In this document: one piece after another, positions 38,255-46,320 of the stretch
How positions within the stretch are numbered: position 1 is the stretch's first letter
How the letters are laid out: every line of letters starts with the position of its first letter
Origin: MFD04580-c1 sp963702995
GTDB taxonomy: Bacteria > Planctomycetota > Phycisphaerae > Tepidisphaerales > Tepidisphaeraceae
Direction of reading: 5' to 3'
Length of the DNA: 64,000 nt
NCBI GenBank assembly: GCA_963702995.1
Contig: OY969783.1
Coordinates: forward strand, 930,001 to 994,000
Made by a program: the position numbers and the translations under genes
Notes under the pieces: model-generated
The model's database searches: none
Told to the model about the DNA's origin: nothing
The model's input: only the letters and a program-made list of their open reading frames with translations

Positions 38255-39036
38255 GGGAATGGAAACGGGGACGTAGCTAGTTGATTCTCGCCCGGTGTCG
38301 CGGTTACAGTCGCTAGGATGGCACGAAAACCGCGAGTCGCACCGGGCGGACAGGTGTACCATGTGGTTAATCGGTCCGCGTCGCACTTCATGATGCTGCG
38401 GACGGCCAAGGATTTTCAGTCGATGACGAAGGTCATCGTCGAAGCAGCCCAGCGAAATCGGACGCGGCTGCTTTCGTGGTGCCTGATGGGCAATCATTGG
38501 CACTTCGTCGTCTGGCCGCGCGATGACGGCGAACTGACTGCGTTCTTCCGTTGGATGACGCATACCCATGCGATGCGATGGCGGGTCGCTCACCGCACGG
38601 TCGGCAAGGGGCCGCTCTATCAGGGACGGTTCAAGAGTTTTCCGATCCAGCGGGACGACCATTTTCTGCGTGTCTGCCGATACGTCGAGCGCAAAGCAAA
38701 GTCGGCCGGCCTGGTCGAACGTGCCGAGGACTGGCGTTGGAGCAGCCTTTGGTCGCGGGGCCACGTCAACGATGAGGCCCGAGCGGTGCTGAGCGACTGG
38801 CCGGTCGTTCGTCCGAAGGACTGGATCGACCGAGTGAACGAGGCGTTGACGCCGAAGGAACTTGAGCGGCTGCACGTCAGCCGGGACCGCGGCCGGCCCT
38901 ACGGGGACGAGGCATGGGCCGCACGGACGGTGGCGGCATTGGGGCTCGAACATACGGTACGAAGGGAGGGCCGCCCGCCGCGGGGGGCCAGAACGATGGC
39001 GGGAGGATAAACTAGCTGCGTCCCCGTTCCATTCCC
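38255..39036 (+). mobile_element. RAYT element, copy 1, with terminal inverted repeats
   Basis: The left end 38255-38285 and right end 39007-39036 are near-perfect inverted repeats of about 30 bases (right-end core ACTAGCTGCGTCCCCGTTCC). Between them lies one transposase gene. The stop TAA of the gene forms part of the right repeat. The same right-end sequence occurs alone at 40330, 40389 and, degenerate, at 40482. Confidence 0.82.
38318..39010 (+). CDS. REP-associated tyrosine transposase (RAYT), copy 1
   Basis: 230 residues. Y1/HUH single-strand transposase of the IS200/IS605-like superfamily: the metal-binding HUH motif is H60-W61-H62 (GNHWHFVVWP) and the likely catalytic Tyr is Y122 in CRYVERKAKSAGLV. 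The typical GPLYQGRFKS segment is present. The ATG lies inside a hairpin (about 38290-38350) whose arms are GCCCGGTG..CGCGGTT upstream and AACCGCG..CGCACCGGGC within codons 5-11. RAYTs are known to recognise such REP hairpins. It is nearly identical to the second copy at 39159, with about seven residue changes. Confidence 0.92.
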   Translation: MARKPRVAPGGQVYHVVNRSASHFMMLRTAKDFQSMTKVIVEAAQRNRTRLLSWCLMGNHWHFVVWPRDDGELTAFFRWMTHTHAMRWRVAHRTVGKGPLYQGRFKSFPIQRDDHFLRVCRYVERKAKSAGLVERAEDWRWSSLWSRGHVNDEARAVLSDWPVVRPKDWIDRVNEALTPKELERLHVSRDRGRPYGDEAWAARTVAALGLEHTVRREGRPPRGARTMAGG

Positions 39037-39040
39037 TCTC

Positions 39041-39126
39041 GCCCGGTGTCGCGGTTACAGTCGCTAGGATGGCACGAAAACCGCGAGTCGCACCGGGAGA
39101 ATGAAACGGGGACGTAGCTAGTTGAT
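39041..39126 (+). repeat. Solo REP hairpin plus terminal repeat between the two RAYT genes
   Basis: 39041-39097 repeats the RAYT upstream hairpin and the first ten or so codons, then stops at CACCGGG. It is followed at 39098-39126 by a left-end terminal repeat (AATGAAACGGGGACGTAGC...). It looks like a non-autonomous element that kept only the recognition ends, or the scar of a tandem duplication. Confidence 0.82.
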
Positions 39127-39877
39127 CCTTCCCCGGCGTCGCGGTTACAGTCGCTAGGATGGCACGAAAACCGCGAGTCGCACCGGGCGGACAGGTGTAC
39201 CATGTGATCAATCGGTCCGCGTCGCACTTCATGATGCTGCGGACGGACAAAGATTTTCAGTCGATGACGAAGGTAATCGTCGAAGCAACCCAGCGAAATC
39301 CGACGCGGCTGCTTTCGTGGTGCCTGATGGGCAATCATTGGCACTTCGTCGTCTGGCCGCGCGATGACGGCGAACTGACTGCGTTCTTCCGTTGGATGAC
39401 GCATACCCATGCGATGCGATGGCGGGTCGCTCACCGCACGGTCGGCAAGGGGCCGCTCTATCAGGGACGGTTCAAGAGTTTTCCGATCCAGCGGGACGAC
39501 CATTTTCTGCGTGTCTGCCGATACGTCGAGCGCAAAGCAAAGTCGGCCGGCCTGGTCGAACGTGCCGAGGACTGGCGTTGGAGCAGCCTTTGGTCGCGGG
39601 GCCACGTTAACGATGAGGCCCGAGCGGTGCTGAGCGACTGGCCGGTCGTTCGTCCGAAGGACTGGATCGAGCGAGTGAACGAGGCGTTGACGCCGAGGGA
39701 ACTTGAGCGGCTGCACGTCAGCCGGGACCGCGGCCGGCCCTACGGGGACGAGGCGTGGGCCGCACGGACGGTGGCGGCTTTGGGCCTCGAACATACGGTA
39801 CGAAGGGAGGGCCGCCCGCCGCGGGGGGCCAGAACGATGGCGGTAGGATAAACTAGCTGCGTCCCCGTTCCATTCCC
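39098..39877 (+). mobile_element. RAYT element, copy 2, with terminal inverted repeats
   Basis: Same plan as the first copy: left repeat 39098-39126, hairpin, transposase gene, right repeat 39848-39877 containing the stop codon. The left repeat is shared with the solo element before it. High identity between the two copies indicates recent duplication. Confidence 0.8.
39159..39851 (+). CDS. REP-associated tyrosine transposase (RAYT), copy 2
   Basis: 230 residues, the same length as copy 1 with only a few substitutions (for example Val17Ile, Ala30Asp, Ala44Thr, Arg48Pro, Gly229Val). The HUH pair H60/H62 and Y122 are unchanged, so both copies could be active. The start codon again lies in the hairpin and the stop codon in the right terminal repeat. 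RAYTs are usually single-copy domesticated genes, so an adjacent pair is notable. Confidence 0.92.
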   Translation: MARKPRVAPGGQVYHVINRSASHFMMLRTDKDFQSMTKVIVEATQRNPTRLLSWCLMGNHWHFVVWPRDDGELTAFFRWMTHTHAMRWRVAHRTVGKGPLYQGRFKSFPIQRDDHFLRVCRYVERKAKSAGLVERAEDWRWSSLWSRGHVNDEARAVLSDWPVVRPKDWIERVNEALTPRELERLHVSRDRGRPYGDEAWAARTVAALGLEHTVRREGRPPRGARTMAVG

Positions 39878-39879
39878 CA

Positions 39880-40329
39880 CGGGCCTCTCCGTCATCCCAT
39901 ACGACCCGGCTCATGCCCTCGCGGGCCGCCAGTTGAAGATCATGGGCATCCTCATCGCTGGGACTTCCCGTGTTGATGCCGGAATCTGTCCTTGCATGCC
40001 GTCGCCTCTACCCCGGCGGAACCGTCAGATCCATGTCATCCACCGGCTTGGGTTCCGGCCTTGCGACTGACGGCGGCGGCCTTCCCCATTACGTCGCTGG
40101 GTCGGCTTCCGCATCAACTGTTTCGGGGCCTCAACGGCATTTCACTTGTGTTCCGGCCTGCAAGCTCGCGGAGCTGCTAAACAGCCCTTTCTGTCGAGAG
40201 CTTCAGCCGTTCGGTTGCCCTCGCGACTGTCTCGACTGCTACCGGGTGCAATGACTATTTCCCGGGCGGGACTTTCACCCGCTAGACTCCACACCTTTTC
40301 TTCACGGCGCACGACGTAGCTAGAATCCT
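39880..40329 (-). other. Possible group II intron or ribozyme-type 5' remnant
   Basis: Read on the minus strand from about 40290, the sequence begins GCGGGTGAAAGTCCCGCCC and continues with purine-rich, stem-forming text (GGCAACCGAACGGCTGAAG; CGACGTAATGGGGAAGGCCG). This style is known from the structured leader of group II introns ahead of a reverse transcriptase. No reverse transcriptase follows; the region runs into the RAYT right end. A 94-residue plus-strand open frame (39970-40254) is probably an antisense artefact. The assignment is tentative and rests on sequence style only. Confidence 0.25.
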
Positions 40330-40500
40330 AAAACTAGCTGCGTCCCCCGTTTCATGTCCGCCGCGCGGGGCCGGACAGATGAAGGGCTAATAAACTAGCT
40401 GCGTCCCCGTTCCACTCCCCCCGTTCCACTCCCCCCACACCTTCACTTTTCACCGCGTACGGCGCGCTCTAGTTTTTCCCGTTCTAGCTGCGTTCCCGCC
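40330..40500. repeat. Cluster of solo RAYT right-end repeats
   Basis: The RAYT right-end core ACTAGCTGCGTCCCC occurs at 40332-40346 and 40394-40408, and a degenerate form TCTAGCTGCGTTCCCGCC at 40483-40500. A partial inverted copy (GACGTAGCTAG) is at 40313-40323. No transposase is attached. The rest of 40501-40636 shows no gene. Confidence 0.75.
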
Positions 40501-40636
40501 TCTTCTCCCCCGTATATTTTCCCGACGAGGGCTACAGGCACGCTGCGGGAATTGGTGTTTCGAAGCTTGGGAGGCGCGCTGCCCTGATCGCAGGGGCAAC
40601 CTAGCCATTCGCGCCGACGGGCGGCGTTCATCGTTG

Positions 40637-43342
40637 CTACGCCGGAATCGCCCGAGGCGGGGTTGGGCCGACAGTGGGCAGTGCGAGCCCCCGGCCCGCG
40701 CTCTGATCACGACGAGCGGCTTCCGGATCGAGCGCCAGCGAGACTTCGAACCCCGGGCCCAGCGGGGCCTTGGCATGGGTTTGCAGTTCGCCCCCGTGGC
40801 CGATCGCGGTGTAGTACGTTTCGAGCAGGCCCATGCCGAGCCGGGCCGGAGCCGTCGAAGAGACGGAAAAAGGCGAGAAGAACGCGGCGACTTGCTCGTC
40901 CTGCCAATCCAGCCCCTCGCCCCGCAAGCGAATCCGGGCGCGGGCGGCCGTGTCCCGGGAATGGGCGCGTCCCTCCTCCCCGGGGCTCGCGGCCGCGTGG
41001 ATCGGCAGAACGGTCACGCTCACGGCGCCGCCAGGCCGCGCCTGCCCGGCGACACAGGCGATCAGCGCGCTGAACATGCGCACCAGCGCCGCCGGGTCGG
41101 CCTTGAGATTCGGGAAGCCGGCCGGCACGTCCAATGAAACGGGCCTGCCGCCGAGGGCCTCGACGGCATCGGCGGCCGCCTGTCGAAGCAGCGGGGCCAA
41201 CTCCACATCCGCCTTGATCTCAAACCTGGGGACGCTCACGTGTTGGCTCACATCCTGGGCGATCCGCGCCAGGCGTTCGCGGTCCTGCTTGGCCAGAGCG
41301 AGCAGGTTCTTCAGGTACCCTTCGGGGGCGCCCGCGCCGGGCGTGCCCGCCTCCGCGGCGGAATCCAGTTCCTCAAAGTAGCACGTCATCGCGGTGAGCG
41401 AATTGCGGATGTGGTGCGAGATGCCCGACGCCATGGCGGCCATACTCTGGACGCGGTCGGTGACGACCATCTGCTGGATGGTGCTCAGCTTCTCGTCCAG
41501 AAGCGTGTCGCGGCGGCGTTTCTCGACGAAAACGCCCATCGCCTCGCGAAGGACAGCCTTGAGGTTGGGAAGGTCAACCGGCTTGGTCAGGTACTTGAAG
41601 ACGGACCCGGAGTTCACGGCGTCGATGGCGCTGCCGATGTCGGAGTAGGCCGTCACCAGGATACGGACGATGTCGGGCCACGCGTGGCGAACGCGGGCGA
41701 GCAGCTCCACTCCGGTCTGCCCCGGCATGCGATGGTCCGTCAGCAGGACCCCGACGTTGGCATGCTCCTTCTCGAGCAGCGCCAGCGCCTGCGGCACGCT
41801 CGACGCCGTCAGGACGGGGAACTCTTTTTCGAACCCGCGTCGGAAGTACTTGAGCGCCTGCTCCTCGTCATCCACGTAAAGGATGGCGTAACCGGACGCA
41901 GGGGCTTTTTCTCCGGTATTCGGTAACGTCATGCGGCACTCAGAAAGGTTAATGGGCGCCGGAGCGCATTCCGGGGCCGCGGCGAGGTCGAACGCGACGC
42001 GCGTCCAGCTCGCGTGATCCGTGGTGATCGAGATATCGCCGCCGTGGTTCCGCACGATCGTGTGGCAGATGCTCAGGCCCAGGCCCGTCCCCTTCCCGGG
42101 TTCCTTGGTCGTGAAGAACGGCTCAAGCAGGCGATGAAGATCGGTCGCGGCGACGCCGGTGCCGTTGTCACGCACGGCGATCTCGGTGCGCCCGCCCTTG
42201 GCGACACATTCGATCGTGATCCTGGGCTCGCGGCCCGTCGGCTTCTCCCGGAGCGCATGCACCGCGTTGACGACCAGGTTCATCAGCACATGGACGATCT
42301 GGGTCTTGCTGCCGAGGACGCGCGTCTCGGCGACACCGATTTGCTCGATCGGGATCTCGCCGATCTCGTGGGCCGTCAGCCGCAGCGCGGTCGTCAGCGC
42401 CTCGGACAACTTGAACGGTTCGGCGTCGCTCAACTTCGACGGGTACGCGAAGGCGCGAAGGTCGGAGATCACCGACCGGATCCGCGACATGCCCTGATGG
42501 ATATCGCCCAGCGTCTCCTTGAGCGACGGGTCGTCCTCGGCGTCCTGCTGGGCGATCTGCAGCGCCATGAACGTGAAGTTCAGCGGGTTGTTGATCTCGT
42601 GCAGAAGCCCCGCCGACAGCTTGCCCAGGGCGTTCATCTTTTCCGACTGGACAAGCTGGACTTCGGTATCCTGAAGCTTCTTCAGCGTCGAAGCGAGCTG
42701 GGTGTTGTTCGCATCGAGCTCGTGCTTGAGCCGGAAATCCTCGAAACGGCGCAGCGAGCTGAAATGGCAGGATGTCACGCAAACTAGCGCCGTCGCCGCG
42801 AGAAAGTAGAGGTTATTGACCAGCACGTTCCCGTTAATCAGCACCGACTTGTGCAGCGTGGTCGCCGGCGGCGCGGCGGCATGCAGGAAGCAGGCGAAAC
42901 AATAAGACGCCAGGACGACCGCGCAGAAGCACATCGCGTCACGGGCGCCGAACGTCGTCAGCAGGCAGGCGGCCAGCATGACCAGGTTCAGTCCGGCATA
43001 GTAAGGCGAGTCGCTTCCCTCCGACGCGTAGATCATCCAGCAGATCGACAGCATCGGGACAAGCAGGAAAGTCGTGGCGAGCGTCCGGGTGTACCGGCGG
43101 CCCATCCGAGTGAAGAGCATCCCGAAGCAGGGGAGCATCATCGCGTCGCAGATCAGGCGAAGGATAATGATCGGGCGGATGAGCTCTGGGTAGACAAACA
43201 GGTCGAGCGTCACGGCGGCAGGGACGAGGCACAGCGCAAGGACGTACCCGACCTTGGTCAGGCGCAGTTCCAGGGCGCGCACAAAGCCCTGATACGCCTC
43301 CAGAAGCCGTTGGCTGACATCATCTTGGGCGACCGCGATCAT
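40637..43342 (-). CDS. PhcS-PhcR-like fused hybrid sensor kinase
   Basis: 901 residues. Six or so membrane helices (about 30-200) form a sensor without a periplasmic domain. A first kinase follows: H-box LSAGLLHEINNPLNF with phospho-acceptor His248, N-box LMNLVVNAVHA (about 353-363), G-boxes to about 425. Next is a receiver domain (YVDDEEQALKYF, phospho-acceptor Asp536, Lys587). The C-terminal part has a second histidine region SGISHHIRNSLTAM (His643/644) and a weaker ATPase-like domain. This order matches Ralstonia PhcS joined to PhcR. A Met at 471 marks the fusion point. A PhcB-like methyltransferase gene lies directly upstream in the same direction. Confidence 0.8.
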   Translation of the reverse strand: MIAVAQDDVSQRLLEAYQGFVRALELRLTKVGYVLALCLVPAAVTLDLFVYPELIRPIIILRLICDAMMLPCFGMLFTRMGRRYTRTLATTFLLVPMLSICWMIYASEGSDSPYYAGLNLVMLAACLLTTFGARDAMCFCAVVLASYCFACFLHAAAPPATTLHKSVLINGNVLVNNLYFLAATALVCVTSCHFSSLRRFEDFRLKHELDANNTQLASTLKKLQDTEVQLVQSEKMNALGKLSAGLLHEINNPLNFTFMALQIAQQDAEDDPSLKETLGDIHQGMSRIRSVISDLRAFAYPSKLSDAEPFKLSEALTTALRLTAHEIGEIPIEQIGVAETRVLGSKTQIVHVLMNLVVNAVHALREKPTGREPRITIECVAKGGRTEIAVRDNGTGVAATDLHRLLEPFFTTKEPGKGTGLGLSICHTIVRNHGGDISITTDHASWTRVAFDLAAAPECAPAPINLSECRMTLPNTGEKAPASGYAILYVDDEEQALKYFRRGFEKEFPVLTASSVPQALALLEKEHANVGVLLTDHRMPGQTGVELLARVRHAWPDIVRILVTAYSDIGSAIDAVNSGSVFKYLTKPVDLPNLKAVLREAMGVFVEKRRRDTLLDEKLSTIQQMVVTDRVQSMAAMASGISHHIRNSLTAMTCYFEELDSAAEAGTPGAGAPEGYLKNLLALAKQDRERLARIAQDVSQHVSVPRFEIKADVELAPLLRQAAADAVEALGGRPVSLDVPAGFPNLKADPAALVRMFSALIACVAGQARPGGAVSVTVLPIHAAASPGEEGRAHSRDTAARARIRLRGEGLDWQDEQVAAFFSPFSVSSTAPARLGMGLLETYYTAIGHGGELQTHAKAPLGPGFEVSLALDPEAARRDQSAGRGLALPTVGPTPPRAIPA

Positions 43343-43368
43343 CAGGTCTTCACCGCCGATTAAACAGC

Positions 43369-43401
43369 GGGAGCCCCGACGGACCAGCCGCCCGGGCTCC
43401 C
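43369..43401 (-). terminator. Hairpin between the methyltransferase and sensor-kinase genes
   Basis: Arms GGGAGCCC and GGGCTCCC enclose a 17-base loop, lying 27 bases before the kinase start and 134 bases after the methyltransferase stop. On the minus strand it is followed by GCTGTTTAATC, a poor T tract. It could end or attenuate transcription between the two genes. Confidence 0.45.
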
Positions 43402-43534
43402 TGCCTGTTTATCTATCGGTTGCGAAGCATGCGAAGATTACGGAAGGCCCTGTTCGGCTTCCACTCGCCGCGGCGGCCGCGTCTCGTAAGATCCACAGCG
43501 GCAAGGCTGACACGCGGGCCGACCTCCGGCTCGC

Positions 43535-44716
43535 TCAGGTCGGCACGGACGCCCCGGTCGCCTTGCCTCGACGCGTCAGCGCCGGGCCAGCCTTCACACG
43601 ACGCCGCCCCGTCGCCGTGACCCCCGCGAGATCGAAGCGGCCGCTTTCCCGCGTAGGCGGGGCGGCGACGCCGCGCCGGGTGACGTCCAGGAAGATGATG
43701 TTGCCATGGGCGTCCCAGAACAGGCGATGAGAGTCCCAGGCATCGCCCGAGATGTCGTCCGATAAGACCGACATCTCGTCCGGCGTGCGGTAAATCAGCT
43801 TCCAATCCATGAACGCCTCCATGTACGCGACTTCGGGAAGCGTGGGGGCGAAGTTCGCGATCAGCAGCCGGCCGTTGGGGACGAGCATGTCGAACATGAG
43901 CCGCGTCAGCCGCATCGCGACACGTTCGCTTAGGTAATCGTAGAGGCCGGCGGCGTAGACGAAATGAAAACCCTGGAGATCGACCTTGCCCGCCAGGATG
44001 TCACGCACCGAATGATGCACCGTCTTGACGCCCTGGCGGCCCACGGTCCGTTCGACCTCGGCAAGCGACGTCTCGTCCTGGTCGAGGGCGACGAACTCGC
44101 CGACTTTTCCTTCACGTATCGCCCGCGACTGGCCCGCCTCGCGCAGGTGCCCGCAGGCGATCGACAGGATCCGCGGGGACTCGAAGTGCGCGGCGGTTTC
44201 GTCAATCATTCGCGCCAGGATTTGCGCCCGGGACCGCACGCTGAGGGCGGCCTGCAGGTTCATCAACTGCCCGAAGACCTTTATGCCCGCGGCCGATGTC
44301 CCCGGGGGGCACGTCATCAGCCCGTACAGGTAGTCGAGCAGGGCGGCGTCACCGGAGTAGCCGCGCGGCTTGTTGTAGCCGTGGGCGGTAAACGGGTCCT
44401 GCCACAGGACCTTGGCGATCGGGTGCGCGACACATCGGGAAACGACGGTCTCCCAATCCTCCTCGGTGCAGGCCGAGCGAATCGACCAGAGGCCCGAGTG
44501 CAGGTCCGCCATCGCCACTTCGGCGCTGGCGTCGGGCCGAACGATCTGATCGTGGACTTTGTCGAGCAAGGTTCGGGCGGCGACTTCCGCGACACCGAAC
44601 GTCCCGACCGACGGCAGCGGGGCGGCCGCCGGCGTGATGGGATGCCTCGACGACGCGACGCGAATCGAGTTGCGGCCGGCGGAGCCGTAGACCCGATGAT
44701 CCGGTTGAATAGCCAT
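43535..44716 (-). CDS. PhcB-like SAM-dependent methyltransferase (signal synthase candidate)
   Basis: 393 residues from ATG 44716 (MAIQPDHRVYG), which has AAGG about 7 bases upstream; the ATG at 44797 adds 27 residues without clear role. The N-terminal helical part carries CVAHPIAKVLWQDPF and KPRGYSGDAALLDYLYG, typical of proteins annotated as 3-hydroxypalmitate methyl ester (extracellular factor) synthases. The C-terminal half is a class I methyltransferase: motif I region ILSIACGHLREA, acidic EFVALDQDE, then FHFVYAAGLYDYL. Ralstonia PhcB makes the methyl-ester signal sensed by PhcS. The fused PhcS-PhcR-like gene next door supports this. The substrate itself is inferred. Confidence 0.78.
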   Translation of the reverse strand: MAIQPDHRVYGSAGRNSIRVASSRHPITPAAAPLPSVGTFGVAEVAARTLLDKVHDQIVRPDASAEVAMADLHSGLWSIRSACTEEDWETVVSRCVAHPIAKVLWQDPFTAHGYNKPRGYSGDAALLDYLYGLMTCPPGTSAAGIKVFGQLMNLQAALSVRSRAQILARMIDETAAHFESPRILSIACGHLREAGQSRAIREGKVGEFVALDQDETSLAEVERTVGRQGVKTVHHSVRDILAGKVDLQGFHFVYAAGLYDYLSERVAMRLTRLMFDMLVPNGRLLIANFAPTLPEVAYMEAFMDWKLIYRTPDEMSVLSDDISGDAWDSHRLFWDAHGNIIFLDVTRRGVAAPPTRESGRFDLAGVTATGRRRVKAGPALTRRGKATGASVPT

Positions 44717-44797
44717 ATACACCTTGTAAAAAGGGCTCCAAAAAACAGCGCGCGGAACCCCCACGCCCGGTTTCGGGCGCTGGTAAGGCCGCGCCAT

Positions 44798-45504
44798 GCG
44801 GATCGTTTTGGAAGCGGCGGCCGAAAGCGACGACGGAGAATCTCCGTTCGGAAGCCTTCAGCGGGCTCTTCCGGGAACAATCCGGGACGACTGGACAGAT
44901 GCGGTTTCTTGTGTCGGTGCGGTCCGGACGTTACGGCTAAGGGCTGACACCGTTCAGCCCGTGGCACAACATGGGGAGAAGTGTGCGGGAGTCCGACCCC
45001 CGCGACGACGTGCCGTTCAGGCACGCAGCAGTCGAGCGCAATGGCGATGAAAGGTCAAAACTTCCCCTTTCGCGTAGGGCGGCGCCGCCGCCGTCAAGAA
45101 CCCTCGAAGGCCGAGGCCTACGGATGATGCCGATCGCTTCTGTGGGCACTACAAAGTAGCCCGAACCAACCGTCACAAGCGTCAGCACTATCGAATGAGG
45201 AAAATACGGCAGAGGACGTTTGCCAGTCAATGAAAAAATGTCGCCATAGTCGCTGCTAAGTAATTATCGGACCGCAAGATAATGATTAGCGTGCTCATGC
45301 ACTGTTAGCAAAGCTTTTATCGGCCCCGGCTGGAGCGGACGGTCGGGTGGCGGGTTGACATCTCTTGCAGTTGGCGCGGCGTGTCGTATACGGATGTCGC
45401 ACCGCCCGGCCGCGACGTACCATCGGAAGACCAGTAATCAAATCTCACGCGATGTTGTGCGCGGGCGTTGTAGGTCGCTCATGCGATTGCCAGAATGAGC
45501 CCGA
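44798..45504. other. Intergenic region, 700 bases, with an AT-rich core
   Basis: No gene is supported here. The part at about 45190-45320 is far more AT-rich than its surroundings and includes a small stem, ATTATC...GATAAT (about 45263-45284). It probably carries the divergent promoters of the methyltransferase and ABC-transporter operons. A TTGACA at 45355-45360 has no well-spaced -10 partner. No thiamin (TPP) riboswitch motif is visible ahead of the ABC genes. Confidence 0.4.
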
Positions 45505-46320
45505 ATGGCCCCGCCCGTTTCGTCGATCTCCCCGGCCGCCCCGGTCACTCCTTTGGGGCGATCGGTCCGCGTCGATCACGTCACCCACGTGTTCCCCGGT
45601 GGGGTGGTCGCATTGGAGGACGTGACGATCGATGTGGCGGCCGGCGAATTCACGGCCATCCTGGGGCCATCCGGCTGTGGCAAATCGACGCTGCTCCGCC
45701 TGATCGCGGGCCTGGAGCGGCCGACACAGGGTGCTGCTCGCGTACTAGCCGGCGCAGATGAAGATGCGGGATCGCGGCGGGGCGAAATCGCCTATGTCTT
45801 TCAAGACGCACACTTGCTTCCATGGCGCAACGTCCTTCGAAACGTGGGCCTTCCACTCGAACTGATGGGGGTGCCGAAGGAAGGACGCGTCAGGGCGGCG
45901 CTGGCGGCGATCGAGCAGGTGGGCCTCTCCGATGCCGTGGACCGATACCCGAGCCAACTGTCCGGCGGGATGCGGATGCGCGTTTCGTTGGCGCGGGCGA
46001 TGGTGAACCGGCCCAGGCTCCTCTTGCTGGACGAGCCGTTCGCCGCGCTCGACGAAATCACGCGCCAGCGTCTGGACGAGCAGCTTCTACAGCTATGGGC
46101 CGCCAACGGCATGACCGTCGTTTTTGTGACGCATTCGACCGCCGAAGCGGTCTTCCTCGCACAGCGGACGATCGTCCTCTCCCGCCGCCCCGGCCGCGTC
46201 GTGCTGGACCGCCGCGTTGACCTGCCCCGCCAGCGCCCCGCGACCCTCCGCGCCACGCCGGAGTTCGCACGCGAGACACGGTTCGTCTATGAGGCTCTGG
46301 ACGGAGGGGCGGGCGCATGA
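45505..46320 (+). CDS. NitT/TauT-type ABC importer, ATP-binding protein
   Basis: 271 residues. Walker A GPSGCGKST (about 55-63), Q-loop VFQDAHLLPWRNV, ABC signature LSGGMRMRVSLARAM, Walker B LLLLDEPFAALD and switch FVTHSTAEAV are all present. The closest style is SsuB/TauB/ThiZ. The stop overlaps the permease start (ATGA), showing coupling. It energises uptake of a small organic anion or thiamin precursor through the next two gene products. Confidence 0.92.
   Translation: MAPPVSSISPAAPVTPLGRSVRVDHVTHVFPGGVVALEDVTIDVAAGEFTAILGPSGCGKSTLLRLIAGLERPTQGAARVLAGADEDAGSRRGEIAYVFQDAHLLPWRNVLRNVGLPLELMGVPKEGRVRAALAAIEQVGLSDAVDRYPSQLSGGMRMRVSLARAMVNRPRLLLLDEPFAALDEITRQRLDEQLLQLWAANGMTVVFVTHSTAEAVFLAQRTIVLSRRPGRVVLDRRVDLPRQRPATLRATPEFARETRFVYEALDGGAGA

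Noticed and set aside
39970..40254. 94-residue plus-strand open frame near the RAYT cluster
   Set aside because: Looks like the antisense of a structured RNA-like remnant; no ribosome-binding site and Cys/Ser/Pro-rich composition.
45355..45400. TTGACA as a -35 box for the ABC operon
   Set aside because: No -10 hexamer at 16-18 bases; the nearest TATAC-like string is 26 bases away.
45180..45504. Thiamin (TPP) riboswitch ahead of the NMT1/THI5-like importer
   Set aside because: The conserved CTGAGA and ACCTGATC-type blocks are absent.
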